A DNA stretch of 22,978 nucleotides from BOG-908 sp964244615 (GCA_964244615.1 CAXTJP010000038.1:1-22978), one strand, 5' to 3'; positions 1 through 7,119 are shown, numbered from the stretch's first letter. Numbers and translations: made by a program. Notes: generated by a model from the sequence alone, not told the origin.

Positions 1-176
1 GCCACCGCCAGCAGCACGCCGTGGGTCGCGCGCCAGATCGGCTGGTCGGTGGCGCCGGCCGGCGCGGCGGACCGCGCGGCCGCGAACCCCGCCGGGCCCA
101 AGGCGGCCATAGCGACGGCTATGGCCCGGATGGCACGCTTGGTATTCAAGACGAAAGACCTCTCGACTGCCTTCAT
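1..176 (-). CDS. Exported protein, N-terminal fragment (runs off the left edge)
   Basis: Only the first 58 codons are visible. They begin with a basic stretch (residues 12-17, TKRAIR), followed by an alanine-rich hydrophobic segment and an AAA/SAA region. That is a Sec-type signal peptide, so the product is probably periplasmic or outer-membrane associated. The ATG at 176 is used here. A TTG at 149 is a serious alternative because GAGAGG lies 9 nt before it and it would give a more compact signal peptide. The gene lies downstream of and codirectional with the DUF1302 gene, so they may be functionally linked. In other proteobacteria DUF1302 genes sit beside DUF1329 and Ycf48-like exported proteins, but the visible residues are too few to choose. 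Function not recognised. Confidence 0.6.
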   Translation of the reverse strand, partial: MKAVERSFVLNTKRAIRAIAVAMAALGPAGFAAARSAAPAGATDQPIWRATHGVLLAV

Positions 177-183
177 GGTGTTT

Positions 184-202
184 GCGGGAAGCGGCTTCCC
201 GC
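184..202 (-). repeat. Perfect hairpin just before the start of the left-edge gene
   Basis: GCGGGAAG and CTTCCCGC form an 8-bp perfect inverted repeat with a 3-nt loop. On the minus-strand transcript it ends 7 nt before the ATG at 176 and contains the only purine-rich stretch (GGGAAG) that could act as a ribosome binding site for that ATG. It could mask that site, or it may simply show that the TTG at 149 is the true start. Confidence 0.55.
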
Positions 203-262
203 CGGACACGAAGCAACCGACCCCGTCGCCTTGCGACCTGGCCGGTTGCGGGCGGGAACCAT

Positions 263-291
263 GGTATAGCCGCCCCGGACGCGCCTATACC
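263..291. repeat. Inverted repeat GGTATAG...CTATACC, possible operator
   Basis: Two arms, GGTATAGCCGC (263-273) and GCGCCTATACC (281-291), are complementary at 10 of 11 positions around a 7-nt centre. The repeat lies in the 184-bp gap between the DUF1302 gene and the left-edge exported gene. No T-run follows on the minus strand, so an operator is as likely as a terminator. Function is inferred from symmetry and position only. Confidence 0.5.
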
Positions 292-360
292 ACACCAGGC
301 GTTCGGGACCAGCGCTGCGTCGGCACCGGCAGCGGATGATCGTGTCTGACCGATGACGCC

Positions 361-2316
361 CTAGAACTCGTAGGACGCCACCGCGGAGACGAAGTCGCGG
401 TCGATCAGGCCGTAGAACTTGCCGCCGTCGAACAAGGGGAAGTGGTTGGTGTACTGTACCCCCAGGCTCCAGGCCTGCAGGTAGTTGAAGGTGACGCCGA
501 TGCTGGCCGCGGCCGTGTTCTGGACAAAGGTGTTCACGCCCACCGGGCTGGTGCCGACGAAATCATGCTGCAGCGAGATGGTGGGCTTCATGTCGATGCC
601 GTAGGGCAGCACGTTCGGCATGTCGATGATCGTCGCCACGGTGTAGGCGGCGGAGAACTGGCTTGCGAGGCCCTTGGTGGAAAGGATGCTGTTGCTGTCC
701 ACCGTCGCCGCCACGTTAAACGCCGAGTTCACGTCGGTGGTGTAGGCCGCGTCGAAGATGCCGCGATTGCGCGGGAAGCTGGCCACGTAGTCTCCGCCGA
801 TCTCCCCCACCAGCGCTATGCTGTTGATGCTCAGGCTGGGAATCGAGTTGAACAGCTTGGTGGCCGTGGTCTGCGCCTGGATGACCGGGTAGCGCTTCCA
901 GCCGTCGATGATCTGGTTGAAGCCGGTCGGTATGCCGGCCGCGTTGATAGTCGGATCGTTGATCGCCAGGAAATAGGCCCCGGCGAGTGCTGCGGAACCG
1001 GTGCCGAGCGAGGCCTTGATGGCCGGCAGGTCGGTCGCGAGCGACAGGTCGGAGGCGGAGAGCTGGATCGGCTGGTTGAGCCGACTGGACAGCTCGCCCT
1101 GGATGGCGACGCCGGCTGGGGCGGTGAAGTTCCAGCTGATGCCGACCAGGTGGATGTCCTTGGGGTAGTCGGCGAAGAACGAGGCGGTGGAGTTGTAGGT
1201 CTTCAGCGCGTAGCCCTTAAGGCCGCTCAGCGCCAAGGTGACGGGGTTGGGGAATTCGGCCAGCGCGCCGAAACCCGGCACGTCGGCCAGGCCCGAGATG
1301 TTAAACGCGCCGGTGCGGTAGGAACCGAAGGGCGTGCGGCTGTGGTAGTTTTCGAAATACAGCCCGATCTCGGTGTCGCCCAGGCTCGCGAAGGTCTTGC
1401 GCAGCGCGAAGCCGAACTCGTCCAGCGAAGTGGGATGGCGGTCGAGGCTGCGATTCAGCGAGGCGCCAAAGACGTTGCCGGCCGCCGCACTGATCCCGTA
1501 TGGACTCTGCGCGTTGTCTGGAAAGTCGTTGCGCAGGTTGCCGTAGGTGCCGCCGTCCAGCAGCGAGTCGTTGTTGCCGAAGAACGACCCGTCGGGCTCA
1601 AGCTTGGAGCGTGTCCAGGCGAACTGCCAAAAGCTCTCCAGGTTGAAGCCGCCGCCGATGTCGGTCTTCACGTCCACCACTGGGATCGGCAGGAAACCCT
1701 GGCGCAGTTCCGAGCCGGGGGTGCGCAGCGCCGTGGCGTCCAGCGGATTGATCGAGTTGATGCCGAACTGGATGAACGTGCTCTCGCCCCAGTTCAGCGC
1801 CTGCGCGCCGACACGAACGTCGAAGGCGTGGCCGAAGATCGTGGGTCGGGCGAAGGCGTAGGCGTCCAGCAGGCGCAGGTCGGCGCCGATGTCGCGCACC
1901 GCCGCGCGGCTCAACGGCTGGAAATCGGTCTGGTAGCTGTCGTTGATCGGGTCGTAGAAGCCGGTGGCGCGAACGAAGAAGCCGTAATCGTCCCGCTTGG
2001 CCTGCACCTCGGTGGTGATGCGCTGCACGGCGGCGACGGGCGAGCCGTCACGGTAGTTCAGCGTGCCGTTGTCGTTGTTGGCCAGCACGAACCGGCCGCC
2101 ATTGGCGATGCCCACGAAGTTCTGGTTGATCGACGACGTGCGCAGGTCGACGCTGGAGGACAGCGTGGTGTCGATGTTGACCTGCCAGCCGCCGACTTCC
2201 GTGTCGAAGGCGTACGCGGTCTCGCACGTGGCCAGCAGCGCCAAGGTGGCGCCGGCCAGCAGCATCGCGCGACGCGTCCTGTATCGACCAGCCTGCTGCG
2301 AACTTGCCTTGATCAC
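361..2316 (-). CDS. DUF1302 family outer-membrane protein
   Basis: The 651-residue product resembles the DUF1302 family, long porin-like outer-membrane proteins of proteobacteria whose substrate is mostly unknown; related genes are often linked to hydrophobic-compound or lipid handling. Residues 1-36 form a signal peptide: a basic N-region with RYRTRR, a hydrophobic core MLLAGATLALLAT, and cleavage probably after AYA. The mature part has many short alternating strands rich in Gly, Asn, Tyr and Phe (for example the WGES and FENYHSRTPFG regions), and the last residue is Phe, as in beta-barrels inserted by the BAM machinery. The GTG at 2316 is chosen because GGGGA lies 6 nt upstream and because it places the signal peptide at the N-terminus. 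The reading frame is open to 2553 but the extension has no export features. Long ORFs on the opposite strand are GC-rich shadows. Confidence 0.85.
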   Translation of the reverse strand: MIKASSQQAGRYRTRRAMLLAGATLALLATCETAYAFDTEVGGWQVNIDTTLSSSVDLRTSSINQNFVGIANGGRFVLANNDNGTLNYRDGSPVAAVQRITTEVQAKRDDYGFFVRATGFYDPINDSYQTDFQPLSRAAVRDIGADLRLLDAYAFARPTIFGHAFDVRVGAQALNWGESTFIQFGINSINPLDATALRTPGSELRQGFLPIPVVDVKTDIGGGFNLESFWQFAWTRSKLEPDGSFFGNNDSLLDGGTYGNLRNDFPDNAQSPYGISAAAGNVFGASLNRSLDRHPTSLDEFGFALRKTFASLGDTEIGLYFENYHSRTPFGSYRTGAFNISGLADVPGFGALAEFPNPVTLALSGLKGYALKTYNSTASFFADYPKDIHLVGISWNFTAPAGVAIQGELSSRLNQPIQLSASDLSLATDLPAIKASLGTGSAALAGAYFLAINDPTINAAGIPTGFNQIIDGWKRYPVIQAQTTATKLFNSIPSLSINSIALVGEIGGDYVASFPRNRGIFDAAYTTDVNSAFNVAATVDSNSILSTKGLASQFSAAYTVATIIDMPNVLPYGIDMKPTISLQHDFVGTSPVGVNTFVQNTAAASIGVTFNYLQAWSLGVQYTNHFPLFDGGKFYGLIDRDFVSAVASYEF

Positions 2317-2387
2317 GCTTGTTCCCCCATTGAAGTCGCCAAATCTGTGCCTGGTCGACTGCGTCCGCTCGTTTTTCGATGCCGCGA

Positions 2388-2417
2388 AGGTTAGGGTGCG
2401 CACACTAATCGCGTCAA
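2388..2417 (-). promoter_or_regulatory. Candidate sigma-70-type promoter of the DUF1302 gene
   Basis: On the minus strand, TTGACG (2412-2417) is followed after 18 nt by TAACCT (2388-2393). Transcription would start near 2381, giving a leader of about 65 nt before the GTG at 2316. An 8-bp palindrome GTGCGCAC lies in the spacer and could be a regulator contact. The -10 match is only moderate. Confidence 0.4.
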
Positions 2418-2525
2418 GGAGCGTGCCGCGCCATGATGCAGAGTTGCAACACGCTGCACCGCACCAATCGCCGATCCCCGTGTGACGCTGCAGTGCACAA
2501 TTGAGAAGACGAGGGTCCGGGCGCG

Positions 2526-3425
2526 ATGACGCAGGAGAACGAGGCCGAACCACCGACCATCGTGCTGCACCGTGGCCAGCGTTACTGCGTCAGGTTTTTG
2601 CGCTGCAACGACACGCCGCGCGCCGTGGTGTGCTTCGAATACTGGGTGCCGGGCCCGACGCTGGACGGTCCGTTCGCCGCCGAGGGCTTCTTCCGCCACC
2701 GCGGCACCAACGCCATCGGCATCCTGGCGGCCGAGAACGACTGGTTTCAGCACGGCGAGATCGAGGCGGTCCTGCAAGCCGTTCGGGCCGCCACCGCAGG
2801 CTTCGCGCTGGTCGGCTACGGCGGCAGCATGGGCGGGTTCGCGGCCATCACCTTTTCCGAGCGTCTCGGCCTCCGCTCGGTCGTGGCCGTGTGCCCGCAA
2901 TACTCGATCGACCCGGCCCGTGCGCCCTACGAGACACGATGGCGCGGCGAGGCGGCCAGGATCGCGGCCGATAGCGGCTTCGCCTACGACCGGGTGGACC
3001 AGGTGAAGCGGCTGGAACGGGGCTGGCTGATCTACGATCCAGCCTGCGTGGACGCCAGGCATGCGGCCGACATCCAGGCGCGCCACGGCCTGGGCGAGTT
3101 GCGCGTCCGCTTCGGCGGCCACGACATGATGCTCATGCTGCAGCAGGCGGACGTCTACACGGCCATGCTGGTGGACATGCTGGAGGACCGCTTCGACCAA
3201 GCCGCCTTCGTCCGCCGCTGGCGGCAGGCAAGATGCCAAAGTGCCGTGTTCCAGCAGAACCTGTCGGAAGCGGTACGCCAGCGCGAAGCCCGCCCGAAAG
3301 GGGTCCGGGGCGGCGGGCCCCAGCGGGGCCAGGGCGGAGCCCTGGCCTTGCTTCGCACCCTGTTGGAAACCGCCCGGCAGGCGCACGTTGGAAAGCTGAA
3401 GCGAAGGATTGGAAGAGCGCGATGA
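2526..3425 (+). CDS. Alpha/beta-hydrolase-like protein
   Basis: The 299-residue protein has a nucleophile-elbow motif GYGGSMGG with Ser101, preceded by a predicted strand (FALVGY). A late FGGHD motif with His189 is a plausible catalytic histidine, and acidic residues in IYDPACVDA (near 160-167) are candidates for the third member. There is no signal peptide, so it should be cytoplasmic. The core resembles alpha/beta hydrolases of unknown substrate; I cannot name one. From about residue 238 the protein reads straight through a GC-rich repeat (3298-3349), becoming Gly/Arg-rich and then basic (KLKRRIGRAR), which looks acquired rather than ancestral. Its stop overlaps the start of the next small gene (ATGA), suggesting coupled translation. 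It is divergent from the DUF1302 gene. Confidence 0.75.
   Translation: MTQENEAEPPTIVLHRGQRYCVRFLRCNDTPRAVVCFEYWVPGPTLDGPFAAEGFFRHRGTNAIGILAAENDWFQHGEIEAVLQAVRAATAGFALVGYGGSMGGFAAITFSERLGLRSVVAVCPQYSIDPARAPYETRWRGEAARIAADSGFAYDRVDQVKRLERGWLIYDPACVDARHAADIQARHGLGELRVRFGGHDMMLMLQQADVYTAMLVDMLEDRFDQAAFVRRWRQARCQSAVFQQNLSEAVRQREARPKGVRGGGPQRGQGGALALLRTLLETARQAHVGKLKRRIGRAR
3298..3349 (+). repeat. GC-rich dispersed repeat, copy A (inside a coding region)
   Basis: The element contains two nested hairpins: GGGGC/GCCCC around a GC core, and CCAGGGC/GCCCTGG around a short loop, ending in CTTG. It aligns along its length with the reverse complement of 19649-19704: both show GGGGTC, GGGGC, GCGGGCCCCAG, AGGG and CCTGGCCTT in the same order with small gaps. 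It lies within the 3' part of the alpha/beta-hydrolase gene and is translated there. I associate similar repeats with intergenic regions of Acetobacteraceae; that is recollection, not a search. Confidence 0.6.
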
Positions 3426-3562
3426 GCGGCACGAAGACCGAGGACGAGGAGCGCGACGAGGCGCTGGAAGACACCTTCCCCGCCAGCGACCCGCCAGCGA
3501 TCGGCGGTGTGACCGGCCCCGGCGACAAGGAGCCCGAAGACACGCTCGAGGAACGGCCCTGA
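3422..3562 (+). CDS. Small acidic protein with a TFPASDPP motif
   Basis: This 46-residue gene starts at the ATG overlapping the upstream stop (ATGA, 3422-3425). The product is strongly acidic and begins MSGTKTEDEERDEALEDTF, followed by PASDPPA and an acidic tail ending EERP. The D-ALE-(D/E)-(T/S)-FPASDPP pattern is recurrent in short uncharacterised proteins of alphaproteobacteria, which is why I call it a real gene despite its size. It has no membrane segment or signal peptide and is probably disordered. Translation is presumably coupled to the alpha/beta hydrolase, because no separate ribosome binding site is evident beyond AAGAGCG. Function unknown. Confidence 0.75.
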   Translation: MSGTKTEDEERDEALEDTFPASDPPAIGGVTGPGDKEPEDTLEERP

Positions 3563-3568
3563 GACCAC

Positions 3569-3595
3569 GCCACCCCCCGCCCGGCGGGGGGTGGC
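3569..3595. terminator. Bidirectional terminator-like hairpin between convergent genes
   Basis: A perfect 13-bp inverted repeat (arms GCCACCCCCCGCC and its complement) sits between the stop of the 46-residue gene (3562) and the stop of glnA (3603). There is no clear T-run on either side. Position and stability suggest it ends transcription or protects mRNA ends from both directions. Confidence 0.7.
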
Positions 3596-3602
3596 CGGCT
3601 GG

Positions 3603-5045
3603 TCAGACCGAGTAGTACATCTCGAACTCGACCGGGTGCGGGGTGTGCTCGAAGCGGAACACCTCGGACCATTTCAGCTCGATGTAGCTTTCGATCTGGT
3701 CGCGGCTGAACACGTCCCCCGCCAGCAGGAACTCGTGATCCGCGGCGAGCGCGCCGAGCGCCTCGCGCAGCGAGCCGCAGACCGTGGGAATGCCCTTCAG
3801 CTCTTCCGGCGGCAGGTCGTAGAGGTCCTTGTCCATCGGCTCGCCGGGGTGGATCTTGTTGCGTATGCCGTCCAGCCCCGCCATCAGCATGGCCGCGAAA
3901 GCCAGATAGGGGTTCGCGGTCGGGTCGGGGAACCGCACCTCGACGCGCTTGGCCTTCGGGCTGGTGGCGTAAGGGATGCGGCAGGAGGCGGAGCGGTTGC
4001 GTGCCGAGTAGGCCAGCAGCACCGGCGCCTCGAAGCCGGGGATCAGCCGCTTGTAGCTGTTGGTGCTGGGGTTGGTGAACGCGTTCAGCGCCTTGGCGTG
4101 CTTGATGATGCCGCCGATGTAGTGCAGGCAGGTCTCCGACAGATCGGCATAGGCGTTGCCGGCGAACACCGGGCGGCCGTCCTTCCAGATCGACTGGTGC
4201 ACGTGCATGCCGCTGCCGTTGTCGCCGTAGATCGGCTTTGGCATGAAGGTGGCGGTCTTGCCGTAGCTGTGCGCCACGTTGTGCACGCAGTATTTGTAGA
4301 TCTGCATCTGGTCGGCGCTGGTCACCAGCGGGCCGAACTTGGTGCCGAGCTCGTGCTGGCTCTGGGCGACCTCGTGGTGGTGCTTCTCGATCGGCAGGCC
4401 CATCTCGCCCATCGCGCTGAGCATCTCGGCGCGCAGATCGCTCTCGCTGTCCACCGGCGGCACCGGGAAGTAGCCGCCCTTGATGCCGGGCCGATGGCCC
4501 ATGTTGCCTTCCGGGTAGTCCTTCATCGACGCGTCGGGACCCTCGACGCTGTCGATCTTGTAGTGGCCGTAATTGCCGCCGGTGCCGAACTTGACGCTTT
4601 CGAACACGAAGAACTCGGCCTCCGGGCCGAAGAACGCGGTGTCGCCGATGCCGGTGGAGGCGACGTAGGCTTCGGCCTTCTTGGCGGTGCTGCGCGGGTC
4701 GCGGCCATAGGCCTGGCCGGTGCTGGGCTCGATGATGTCGCAGAACAGGATCATCGAGGGCTTGGCGGCGAACGGGTCCATCACCGCGCTGGTGGGATCG
4801 GGCATCAGGATCATGTCGCTCTCGTTGATCGCCTTCCAGCCGGCGATGGACGAGCCGTCGAACATGATGCCGTCGCGGAACGCGTCCTCGTCGATCGTGC
4901 CGACGGTCTGCGCGGTGTGCTGCCATTTGCCGCGCGGATCGGTGAACCGCAGATCGACGTACTCGACCGAGTTCTCCCGCATCATCTCGAGGCATTTGCT
5001 GACTGCGCTGGGTTCGGCCGGCATCTGCTGCACCTTCTTAGCCAT
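3603..5045 (-). CDS. glnA: Type I glutamine synthetase
   Basis: The product condenses ammonium and glutamate to glutamine using ATP, as a cytoplasmic dodecamer central to nitrogen assimilation. The 480-residue sequence shows the GSI hallmarks in order: VEYVDLRFTDPRGKWQH near residue 27, FDGSSIAGW near 62, the metal-binding FGPEAEFF near 139, the ATP-site GSGMHVHQS near 277, and an arginine-rich NRSASCRIP flap near 360. The motif DKDLYDLPPEE (Tyr near 409) is the adenylylation site used by GlnE, placing it in the GSI-beta class. The ATG at 5045 is chosen because the family begins MAKK; the frame is open to 5084 and an ATG at 5057 exists but has poor spacing. It lies 157 bp downstream of glnB in the same direction, the usual glnBA arrangement. 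Confidence 0.96.
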   Translation of the reverse strand: MAKKVQQMPAEPSAVSKCLEMMRENSVEYVDLRFTDPRGKWQHTAQTVGTIDEDAFRDGIMFDGSSIAGWKAINESDMILMPDPTSAVMDPFAAKPSMILFCDIIEPSTGQAYGRDPRSTAKKAEAYVASTGIGDTAFFGPEAEFFVFESVKFGTGGNYGHYKIDSVEGPDASMKDYPEGNMGHRPGIKGGYFPVPPVDSESDLRAEMLSAMGEMGLPIEKHHHEVAQSQHELGTKFGPLVTSADQMQIYKYCVHNVAHSYGKTATFMPKPIYGDNGSGMHVHQSIWKDGRPVFAGNAYADLSETCLHYIGGIIKHAKALNAFTNPSTNSYKRLIPGFEAPVLLAYSARNRSASCRIPYATSPKAKRVEVRFPDPTANPYLAFAAMLMAGLDGIRNKIHPGEPMDKDLYDLPPEELKGIPTVCGSLREALGALAADHEFLLAGDVFSRDQIESYIELKWSEVFRFEHTPHPVEFEMYYSV

Positions 5046-5202
5046 GTCTGGAGTCATCCTGGTTCGGGTTCGACCCGGGTTCATCGTCCTGCCCGGGCGC
5101 GCCTGTTTCGCACGGGAGCGCGATCACGCAAGCCAGGTCAGGTCACGCTGCCCTTTCGGGTCACGCAAATCCAACGTGGAGCAAGATCGGGACCATAGGC
5201 GG

Positions 5203-5541
5203 TCAGAGCGCCTGTTCGCCGCGCTCTCCGGTCCTGATGCGCACCACCTCCTCGACCGCCGTGACGAAGATCTTGCCATCGCCGATGCGGCCGGTGCGGG
5301 CCGCGTTCACGATCGCCTCCACCGCGCGCTCGGTCATCGCGTCGTCGCAGATTACCTCGATCTTAACCTTGGGGAGGAAATCAACCACGTACTCGGCGCC
5401 GCGATACAGTTCGGTGTGTCCCTTCTGGCGGCCGAAGCCCTTCGCCTCGATGACAGTCAGGCCCTGCAACCCCACCTCGTGCAGCGCCTCCTTCACCTCG
5501 TCGAGCTTGAACGGCTTGATCACAGCCTCGATCTTCTTCAT
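5203..5541 (-). CDS. glnB: Nitrogen regulatory protein P-II
   Basis: This 112-residue trimeric signal protein senses 2-oxoglutarate and ATP/ADP and relays nitrogen status to GlnE, NtrB and other partners. It starts MKKIEAVIKPFKLDEVKEAL, has the T-loop RGAEYVVDFLPK with Tyr51 at exactly the uridylylation position, the B-loop TGRIGDGKIFV, and the C-loop VVRIRTGERG. GGGAG lies about 7 nt before the ATG at 5541. Being directly upstream of glnA favours glnB over glnK, which normally precedes amtB. The leader carries a strong inverted repeat and a sigma-54-like promoter, described separately. Confidence 0.95.
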   Translation of the reverse strand: MKKIEAVIKPFKLDEVKEALHEVGLQGLTVIEAKGFGRQKGHTELYRGAEYVVDFLPKVKIEVICDDAMTERAVEAIVNAARTGRIGDGKIFVTAVEEVVRIRTGERGEQAL

Positions 5542-5570
5542 GGGCGGCTCCCGGATCTTGTTGCGCGGGA

Positions 5571-5601
5571 CGTTTGCACGGGGGCCGGTCGGCTGCAAAC
5601 G
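5571..5601 (-). promoter_or_regulatory. Inverted repeat in the glnB leader
   Basis: CGTTTGCA (5571-5578) and TGCAAACG (5594-5601) are perfect 8-bp arms around 15 nt. The repeat lies about 30 nt upstream of the glnB ATG, downstream of the candidate sigma-54 promoter. It could be a regulator operator or an RNA hairpin. The spacing does not match the usual NtrC site (TGCAC-N7-GTGCA), so I do not call it an NtrC box. Confidence 0.55.
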
Positions 5602-5644
5602 AGGGCCGGCTGGCGCGGCGTTGGGCGATGCTGCCCGGTTTTTG

Positions 5645-5660
5645 AGCATGATCGGTGCCG
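5645..5660 (-). promoter_or_regulatory. Candidate sigma-54 promoter of glnBA
   Basis: On the minus strand the sequence CGGCACCGATCATGCT has GG and GC exactly 10 nt apart, as sigma-54 holoenzyme requires at -24/-12. It matches TGGCAC-N5-TTGC except for the first base of each half. Transcription would begin near 5634. Nitrogen-regulated sigma-54 promoters before glnBA are known in alphaproteobacteria, so context supports the call. Confidence 0.5.
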
Positions 5661-5712
5661 GCAGGAATCGGTCCCGGCCGGCACCGCCGGACCGCCATGG
5701 AGGAGAACCAGC

Positions 5713-6918
5713 TTGAAGCCAGCCAACACCCTGCTGTCGGCCGCCGGCACCACGATCTTCACCGTCATGTCGGCGCTGGCCACCCGCCACGGCGCGATCA
5801 ACCTGGGCCAGGGTTTTCCGGACACCGAGGGGCCGGCGGACGTCGTGCAGGCGGCAGCCGACGCGCTGCTCGACGGGCGCAACCAGTATCCCCCGCTGGC
5901 CGGCCTGCCCGAGCTGCGCCAGGAGGTCGCCCGCGCCAACCGCCGTTTCTGGGGCTTGGAGATAGACCCCGACGCCGGCGTCGTAGTGACCAGCGGCGCC
6001 ACCGAGGCGCTGGCCGCCTGCCTCGCGGCGCTGCTGAACCCCGGCGACGAGGTGGTGCTGATCGAGCCGCTCTACGACACCTACCTGCCGGTGATCCGGC
6101 TGCTGGGCGCGGTGCCGGTGCTGGTTCGGCTGGAGCCGCCGGAGTGGGGGCTGCCGCGCGCCGCGCTGGCGGCCGCGTTCGGCCCGCGCACCAAGGCGCT
6201 GCTGCTGAACACGCCGATGAACCCGACCGGCAAGGTGTTCACCGGGGACGAGCTCGCCTTCCTGGCCGAACTGCTGCACCGCCACGACGCCTACGCGGTG
6301 TGCGACGAGGTCTACGAACACCTGGTGTTCGCGCCCGCCCGCCACGTGCCGCTGATGACGCTGCCCGGCATGGCCGAACGCTGCCTGCGCGTGGGCAGCG
6401 CGGGCAAGACCTTCTCGCTGACCGGCTGGAAGGTGGGCTACGTCAGCGGCCCGCCCGCCCTGGCCTCGTTGGTGGCCCGGGCGCACCAGAACCTGACGTT
6501 CACCACGGCCCCGAACCTGCAGCGCGCCGTGGCCCTGGGGCTGGCCCGCGGCGACGATTATTTCTCCGCGCTCTCGGGCACGCTGGCCGCCAAATGCGCA
6601 CGCCTGTCCGCAGGGCTGGGCCGGGCGGGCTTTCGCGTGCTGCCGAGCAGCGGGACCTACTTTGTGGTCGCGGACATCTCGGCCGTGGGCTTCGATGGCG
6701 ACGACCGCGCCTTCTGCCGCCACATCACCGAGCAGGCCGGGGTGGCCGCCATCCCCGTCTCGGCTTTCTACGAGGGTGACGCGCCCAAGCACTGGGTGCG
6801 CTTCGCGTTCTGCAAGCGCGACGAGGTGCTGGACGAGGCCTGCGCAAGGCTGCAGCGTCACTTGGCCCCTGCGACAGGGTCCGGGCCGGCCAGAGCCCAC
6901 GCGCGCGTTCCCGCATGA
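5713..6918 (+). CDS. PLP-dependent class I/II aminotransferase
   Basis: The 401-residue fold type I aminotransferase has the PLP lysine in SAGKTFS (Lys232) followed by TGWK, the NTPMNPTGKVF motif (Asn170), DEVYEH (Asp198, Tyr201) for the PLP pyridine ring and hydroxyl, and a late WVRFAFCK whose Arg should bind the substrate carboxylate. The closest groups by motif are kynurenine/methionine aminotransferases (YbdL-like) and succinyl-DAP aminotransferase; the substrate cannot be fixed from sequence. The start is the TTG at 5713: GGAGGA (5699-5704) lies 8 nt upstream and the protein then begins in the family-typical place. The reading frame is open far upstream into glnB but that part is spurious. 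It is divergent from glnB, 171 bp apart. Confidence 0.85.
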   Translation: MKPANTLLSAAGTTIFTVMSALATRHGAINLGQGFPDTEGPADVVQAAADALLDGRNQYPPLAGLPELRQEVARANRRFWGLEIDPDAGVVVTSGATEALAACLAALLNPGDEVVLIEPLYDTYLPVIRLLGAVPVLVRLEPPEWGLPRAALAAAFGPRTKALLLNTPMNPTGKVFTGDELAFLAELLHRHDAYAVCDEVYEHLVFAPARHVPLMTLPGMAERCLRVGSAGKTFSLTGWKVGYVSGPPALASLVARAHQNLTFTTAPNLQRAVALGLARGDDYFSALSGTLAAKCARLSAGLGRAGFRVLPSSGTYFVVADISAVGFDGDDRAFCRHITEQAGVAAIPVSAFYEGDAPKHWVRFAFCKRDEVLDEACARLQRHLAPATGSGPARAHARVPA

Positions 6919-6930
6919 CGCGCGCCGGCG

Positions 6931-6960
6931 TTGACGCGGCACAGGCGGACGACCTACATC
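6931..6960 (+). promoter_or_regulatory. Candidate sigma-70 promoter of tRNA-His
   Basis: TTGACG (6931-6936) and TACATC (6955-6960) are separated by 18 nt. The predicted start, near 6967, is just upstream of the tRNA at 6973. Confidence 0.5.
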
Positions 6961-6972
6961 CGCCTTCCTGGT

Positions 6973-7049
6973 GGCGGACGTAGCTCAGTTGGTAGAGCGC
7001 CGGTTTGTGGTACCGGTTGTCGCGGGTTCGATCCCCGTCGTTCGCCCCA
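6973..7049 (+). tRNA. tRNA-His (GTG anticodon)
   Basis: A full cloverleaf can be folded: acceptor GCGGACG (6974-6980) with CGTTCGC (7039-7045, one G-T pair), D arm GCTC/GAGC, anticodon stem CCGGT/ACCGG with loop TTGTGGT giving anticodon GTG, and T arm GCGGG-TTCGATC-CCCGT. The extra G at 6973 (G-1) opposite discriminator C7046 is the hallmark of tRNA-His. CCA is encoded at 7047-7049. Confidence 0.97.
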
Positions 7050-7097
7050 GGGTCGGGTGTTCCCAGCCGCCGCGACAGCACGACCAGAAGTCTTTTG

Positions 7098-7119
7098 CTT
7101 CTTTTCTTCAGAAAAGAAG
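7098..7119 (+). repeat. Perfect AT-rich palindrome between tRNA-His and mobA
   Basis: Arms CTTCTTTTCT and AGAAAAGAAG meet with only 2 nt between them. The element is AT-rich in a very GC-rich region and lies 49 nt after the tRNA and 21 nt before mobA. A short preceding stretch (AAGTCTTTTGCTT) partly repeats the left arm. It could terminate the tRNA transcript or be a dispersed palindromic repeat; I recall similar sequences in Acetobacteraceae but cannot verify that here. Confidence 0.5.

Noticed and set aside
442..2394. A 650-codon open frame on the plus strand opposite the DUF1302 gene
   Set aside because: Its product is Val/Ala/Gly/Arg-rich with no domain or signal; it is a GC-rich shadow of a well-supported beta-barrel gene.
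3133..4995. A 620-codon minus-strand frame over glnA
   Set aside because: It is an Arg/Pro/His-rich shadow; the glnA frame carries every catalytic motif.
5571..5601. NtrC binding site upstream of glnB
   Set aside because: Arms contain TGCA but the spacing between them is 15 nt rather than the normal arrangement, and it lies downstream of the promoter.
4720..5712. N-terminal extension of the aminotransferase frame back through glnB
   Set aside because: The extension overlaps glnB on the other strand, has no family similarity, and a good ribosome binding site supports the TTG at 5713.
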